Both the position numbers and the translations under genes were made by a program. From positions 2,467,001 through 2,531,000 of the forward strand of contig NZ_CP024199.1 in assembly GCF_002844375.1 (NCBI RefSeq): a stretch of DNA of 64,000 nt, in the 5' to 3' direction. This DNA comes from Thalassospira marina (GTDB lineage Bacteria; Pseudomonadota; Alphaproteobacteria; Rhodospirillales; Thalassospiraceae). This document shows, in pieces, positions 60,835 through 64,000 of the stretch. The notes beneath the pieces were generated by a model. That model was not told the DNA's origin and made no database searches. It worked only from the letters and a program-made list of their open reading frames with translations. Each line of letters opens with the position of its first letter. The first letter of the stretch is position 1.

Positions 60835-62178
60835 ATGTTCGAAAAAATCCTGATTGCCAACCGAGGCGAGATCGCGCTGCGTATCCAGCGCGCCTGCCGC
60901 GAAATGGGCATCAAAACCGTTGCGGTGCATTCCACCGCCGATGCCAATGCCATGCATGTTCGCCTGGCAGACGAAGCGGTTTGTATCGGCCCGGCAGCAT
61001 CGCGTGACAGCTATCTGAATATTCCGGCCATTCTGTCAGCAGCTGAAATCACCGGTGCCGAAGCCATCCATCCCGGATATGGCTTCCTTTCGGAAAATGC
61101 CGATTTCGCCGCCATGGTCGAAGAACACGGCTTTGCCTTTATCGGCCCCAGCCCGGAACATATCCGGACCATGGGTGACAAGATCACGGCAAAACAGACC
61201 GCCGAAAAGCTTGGCATTCCTGTTGTGCCGGGTTCCGATGGTGAAATCACCACCGTTGAAGCCGCCAAAAAATGTGCTGCCGAAATCGGCTATCCGGTTC
61301 TGATCAAGGCATCGGGTGGTGGCGGCGGTCGCGGCATGAAGGTCGTTGAACGCGACGAAGACCTTGCCGAAGCCTTTTCCATGACCCGTAAGGAAGCATT
61401 GCAGAACTTTGGCAATGCTGCCGTTTATATGGAAAAATATCTGGGCAAGCCGCGCCATATCGAATTGCAGGTTATTGGCGATTCACATGGCAACGCCGTG
61501 CACCTGTTCGAGCGTGACTGTTCGCTGCAGCGTCGCCATCAAAAGGTTCTGGAAGAAGCACCAGCGCCAATGCTGCCTGCCGAAGAACGTGCCCGTATCG
61601 GGTCGATCGTGGCTAACGCCATGCGCGGCATGGGCTATCGCAATGCTGGCACCATCGAATTTCTTTATGAAAATGGCGAGTTCTATTTCATCGAAATGAA
61701 CACCCGCCTGCAGGTGGAACATCCAGTAACCGAAGCCATTTCCGGTGTTGATCTGGTGCGCGAACAGATCCGCGTTGCCGCTGGTATGGAACTGTCATTT
61801 ACCCAGGACGATATCGAAATCAATGGCCATGCCATTGAATGCCGTATCAATGCCGAAGACCCGCAAACCTTTGTCCCCTCGCCTGGTAAAATTCAGGAAT
61901 ACCATGCACCGGGTGGCCTGGGTGTGCGTGTTGATAGTGGCATTTATGCCGGCTATTCGATTCCGCCCTATTATGACAGCATGATCGCCAAGCTGATCGT
62001 GCATGGCCGTGACCGCGAAGAATGCATGATGCGCCTGCGCCGTGCGCTGGCCGAATATGCCATTGGCGGCATCAAAACCACCATTCCTTTACATCAGCGA
62101 CTGCTTTCAAACCCTGATATTCAGGCCGGCAACTACGATATTCACTGGCTTGAAAAATTCATGGATATGAAGAAGTAA
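60835..62178 (+). CDS. accC: biotin carboxylase subunit of acetyl-CoA carboxylase
   Basis: A 447-residue ATP-grasp biotin carboxylase. The N-terminal domain (KILIANRGEIALRIQRACREMG) leads to the glycine-rich lid (KASGGGGGRGMKVVE) at about residue 160. Then come the metal and catalytic region (FIEMNTRLQVEHPVTEAISGVDLV) and a C-terminal domain with IECRINAEDP. It carboxylates the biotin of AccB using bicarbonate and ATP. It ends the aroQ-accBC operon before a strong terminator. Confidence 0.98.
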   Translation: MFEKILIANRGEIALRIQRACREMGIKTVAVHSTADANAMHVRLADEAVCIGPAASRDSYLNIPAILSAAEITGAEAIHPGYGFLSENADFAAMVEEHGFAFIGPSPEHIRTMGDKITAKQTAEKLGIPVVPGSDGEITTVEAAKKCAAEIGYPVLIKASGGGGGRGMKVVERDEDLAEAFSMTRKEALQNFGNAAVYMEKYLGKPRHIELQVIGDSHGNAVHLFERDCSLQRRHQKVLEEAPAPMLPAEERARIGSIVANAMRGMGYRNAGTIEFLYENGEFYFIEMNTRLQVEHPVTEAISGVDLVREQIRVAAGMELSFTQDDIEINGHAIECRINAEDPQTFVPSPGKIQEYHAPGGLGVRVDSGIYAGYSIPPYYDSMIAKLIVHGRDREECMMRLRRALAEYAIGGIKTTIPLHQRLLSNPDIQAGNYDIHWLEKFMDMKK

Positions 62179-62181
62179 AAT

Positions 62182-62215
62182 AAAAAACCGGGGATCAAAT
62201 GATCCCCGGTTTTTT
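62182..62215. terminator. terminator shared by accC and the convergent secreted-protein gene
   Basis: AAAACCGGGGATC and GATCCCCGGTTTT pair perfectly around AAAT, with T-runs on both strands. Confidence 0.92.
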
Positions 62216-62240
62216 GCTGTAATTGCTACATCAAGTGGGA

Positions 62241-63005
62241 TTAGGTCGGTGAGGCATTATCAACCAATTCTGAACCCTGTATGACCGGTATCTCAGAATC
62301 AGATTCACCATTTTGTTCTTGATTGTTTTGCCCGCCCTGATTCTGCAATAATATGTTCTGCAACTGGGCGGAATTGCCCGGATTTGCAGCATTTAAATTC
62401 TGGCTGGTACTTGCCTGACTAATAGCCGAAGTTACTTGCTGTACCGCCCCAGGCGACACCGCAACGACCGCCGAATTATTTGCCGCAGCATATGAATTGG
62501 CAGCAACCTGCACACTTGCGGTCGGGTTAGCCTGATATACGCGCGGTGATGTTGCAACCCGAACCGCCTGGGTCGCAACTTGCGCAACCTGTGCAGGTGC
62601 AACCCGAATCACATTCGGGTTAACAATAATACGAGCCGCAATTGCGGCCACATTATTGGCAGCCGCTGGCGCGGAAGTCTGGATCGGGCTGTTGCTGACA
62701 ATACTGACCGCCGCCTGCGCCGCAGCAATGGCCAACTGCGGATTGGCATCAGCAACCCCCTCAGCTATTGCAACAACCTGCTGGGCAAGACTTGCTGCCT
62801 GCGTCGGGTTACCCCCACTCAGGGTCTGAATTGCCGACTGAATTGACTCTACATTCCCCGATACAAGAGCCGCCCGCAAAGCTGGGGGAAGCTGGTTAAG
62901 AGCAGAAGGCCCCGCCTGCTGGGCGAAAGCGATTGTCGGACCGTATGCGCCGACAAAAGCCGTCGAGACAAGGAAGGCAACACCAACTGACCGTAAAAGT
63001 TTCAT
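62241..63005 (-). CDS. secreted Ala/Asn/Gln-rich repeat protein of unknown function
   Basis: Not recognised. A signal peptide (MKLLRSVGVAFLVSTAFVGAYG..AFA-QQ) is followed by about 225 residues rich in Ala, Asn, Gln, Val and Ser. There are loosely repeated helical units of about 30-40 residues, such as NPTQAASLAQQVVAIAEGVA and NPQLAIAAAQAAVSIVSNSP. The repeated 'NP-x-x-A' starts and 'A-x-x-A-x-x-V' spacing suggest an amphipathic solenoid. There are no Cys residues and few charges until the Asn/Gln/Glu-rich C-terminus. The start is well supported by AGGAGG six bases upstream. Its DNA is noticeably AT-richer than accC and aat. It could be a surface or matrix component, but that is only a guess. 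Confidence 0.8.
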   Translation of the reverse strand: MKLLRSVGVAFLVSTAFVGAYGPTIAFAQQAGPSALNQLPPALRAALVSGNVESIQSAIQTLSGGNPTQAASLAQQVVAIAEGVADANPQLAIAAAQAAVSIVSNSPIQTSAPAAANNVAAIAARIIVNPNVIRVAPAQVAQVATQAVRVATSPRVYQANPTASVQVAANSYAAANNSAVVAVSPGAVQQVTSAISQASTSQNLNAANPGNSAQLQNILLQNQGGQNNQEQNGESDSEIPVIQGSELVDNASPT

Positions 63006-63327
63006 GATACCTCCTCAGAAAACATACGGTTGAATTTTGCGAATAATGCGCTGAACATGCGTATTACACAATGCCAAATCGGAATTCCAAAACCAGTACG
63101 ACAGGTTTTCTGATACTGGCCGAATGCAATTTTGTTTTATCCATCAATGCGATATCATCATCGCAAATTTGAACCCCATTAAGTATAGGTTGCATTATAC
63201 CTAATCACAGTAAAACAGAATAGATTAATTTTCATCTTGTTGCGCTGGTCACGATACACATATGAAAGACAGGATCTGACGGGACGGGCCGTCAGTATGA
63301 TCGGGATATGCAGCTATTTCAGCCATC
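63006..63327. other. divergent intergenic region between the repeat-protein gene and aat
   Basis: The 322 bases are AT-rich, especially 63100-63240. An inverted repeat TAGGT-N8-ACCTA lies at 63186-63203. Promoters for both divergent genes probably lie here, but I cannot place them with confidence. No gene is seen. Confidence 0.45.
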
Positions 63328-63978
63328 ATGTCGAACCAACTGACACCAGAGCTTTTGATCCGCGCCTATTCCGTGGGGCTGTTCCCCATGGCCGAAAGCC
63401 ATGATGACCCGACCCTGTACTGGATTGATCCGGAATGGCGCGGCGTTATCCCGCTGGAAGGCTTTCACGTACCGCGCAGCCTGCGCAAGGCCGTCCGAAA
63501 GGGCGAGTTTGATATTCGTGTTGATTCAAATTTCGCTGCCACCATCGCAGCCTGTGCCGCCACCACCGATAACCGCGAAGAAACCTGGATCAATAAAGGC
63601 ATACGTGATGCCTATTGCCATTTACATGAAATGGGCTGTGCCCATTCAATTGAAGCCTGGCAGGGCGGGCAACTGGTTGGCGGATTATATGGTGTCAGCC
63701 TGGGGCAGGCCTTTTTTGGCGAAAGCATGTTTTCACGGGCAACCAATGCATCGAAAATCGCGCTGGTTCATCTGGTGGCATTGATGCGGCAGGGGGGCTA
63801 CCGCCTGCTTGACACACAGTTTGTCAATGATCACCTGAAACAGTTTGGCGTTATTGAAATTTCGCGTGAAAAATACCGGGGCCAACTGGCACAGGCGCTT
63901 ACCGGTCGCGCCACCCTGCCCTTCGAGGCCGATGAAGACGCAATCGAAGCCGTTTTATGCCAAAAGCCCTATCCATAA
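63328..63978 (+). CDS. aat: leucyl/phenylalanyl-tRNA--protein transferase
   Basis: Aat adds Leu or Phe to the N-terminus of proteins with basic N-termini, marking them for ClpAP. The 216-residue protein has LTPELLIRAYSVGLFPMAES at the start and YWIDPEWRGVIPLEGFHVPRSLRK. GGLYGVSLGQAFFGESMFSR and LLDTQFVNDHLKQFG follow, all diagnostic. The ATG at 63328 is preceded by CAGCCATC with no strong Shine-Dalgarno, but homologues start here. The gene is complete, ending 22 bases before the window edge. Confidence 0.96.
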   Translation: MSNQLTPELLIRAYSVGLFPMAESHDDPTLYWIDPEWRGVIPLEGFHVPRSLRKAVRKGEFDIRVDSNFAATIAACAATTDNREETWINKGIRDAYCHLHEMGCAHSIEAWQGGQLVGGLYGVSLGQAFFGESMFSRATNASKIALVHLVALMRQGGYRLLDTQFVNDHLKQFGVIEISREKYRGQLAQALTGRATLPFEADEDAIEAVLCQKPYP

Positions 63979-64000
63979 AAATACCGGCTGCGCCTTTTGG

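Noticed and set aside
1..64000. CRISPR arrays, insertion sequences, phage genes, toxin-antitoxin pairs
   Set aside because: No direct-repeat arrays, transposase or integrase-like proteins, or typical toxin-antitoxin pairs were seen on either strand.

Overview
This window is a stretch of chromosome from what looks like a free-living alphaproteobacterium. Several features point there: the isc cluster with a zinc-finger HscB, an RNase E with an acidic insertion in its S1 domain and a GWW C-terminus, a ThiS-ThiG fusion, an aroQ-accB-accC operon, GlnE, and GTG/TTG starts in moderately GC-rich DNA. Gene content fits Rhodospirillales, and Thalassospira is my best guess, but that genus call is inference. 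I see no phage, IS element, CRISPR array, plasmid gene or rRNA. One tRNA (elongator Met, CAU) is present.

Layout. 1-7.5 kb is accessory: two DMT/EamA exporters (the first cut by the window edge), an EAL phosphodiesterase, two small DUF1127-like proteins, a PhnA-domain protein, a LysR regulator, and a divergent SDR/AraC pair. 7.6-18.4 kb, all on the minus strand, is a sulfur and Fe-S block: cysE, iscR, a second cysteine desulfurase, iscS, iscU, iscA, hscB, hscA, fdx, iscX, tenA, mnmA, then tRNA-Met. A good sigma70 promoter overlapped by an IscR type-1-like operator lies before cysE and not before iscR. This suggests cysteine supply, Fe-S assembly and tRNA thiolation share one control point. 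18.5-31.7 kb holds an alpha/beta hydrolase, anmK, tyrS, a giant AsmA/YhdP-like protein, glnE, bcp, a degenerate HPt-receiver protein and a DUF455 ferritin-like protein. 31.7-43 kb is accessory again: an EamA/LysR divergent pair with a perfect operator-like palindrome, a zinc alcohol dehydrogenase, Ada-AlkA plus Ogt alkylation repair, a marR-emrA-emrB efflux operon with ATGA overlaps, and a YjiH-type membrane protein.

43-64 kb is housekeeping: prfB with a canonical +1 programmed frameshift, mrcA, amiC and rne, then an aminotransferase. A gamma-glutamyltransferase-like lipoprotein lacks the catalytic threonine, and its 5' end overlaps that of a divergent BepA-like M48 protease. After these come a lipoprotein, a DsbA/ScsC-like thiol oxidoreductase, thiS-thiG, aroQ-accB-accC, an Ala/Asn/Gln-rich secreted protein of unknown function, and aat.

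I do not see a clear new multi-gene system. The best leads are the pseudo-HPt/pseudo-receiver protein at 29954, the operator placed before cysE, the internal ThiS Gly-Gly-Gly inside a fusion protein, the GGT-like protein without its nucleophile, and the repeat-rich secreted protein at 62241. Many starts were moved from the longest open frame to a downstream codon with a Shine-Dalgarno. Promoters and operators were read by eye and are tentative.
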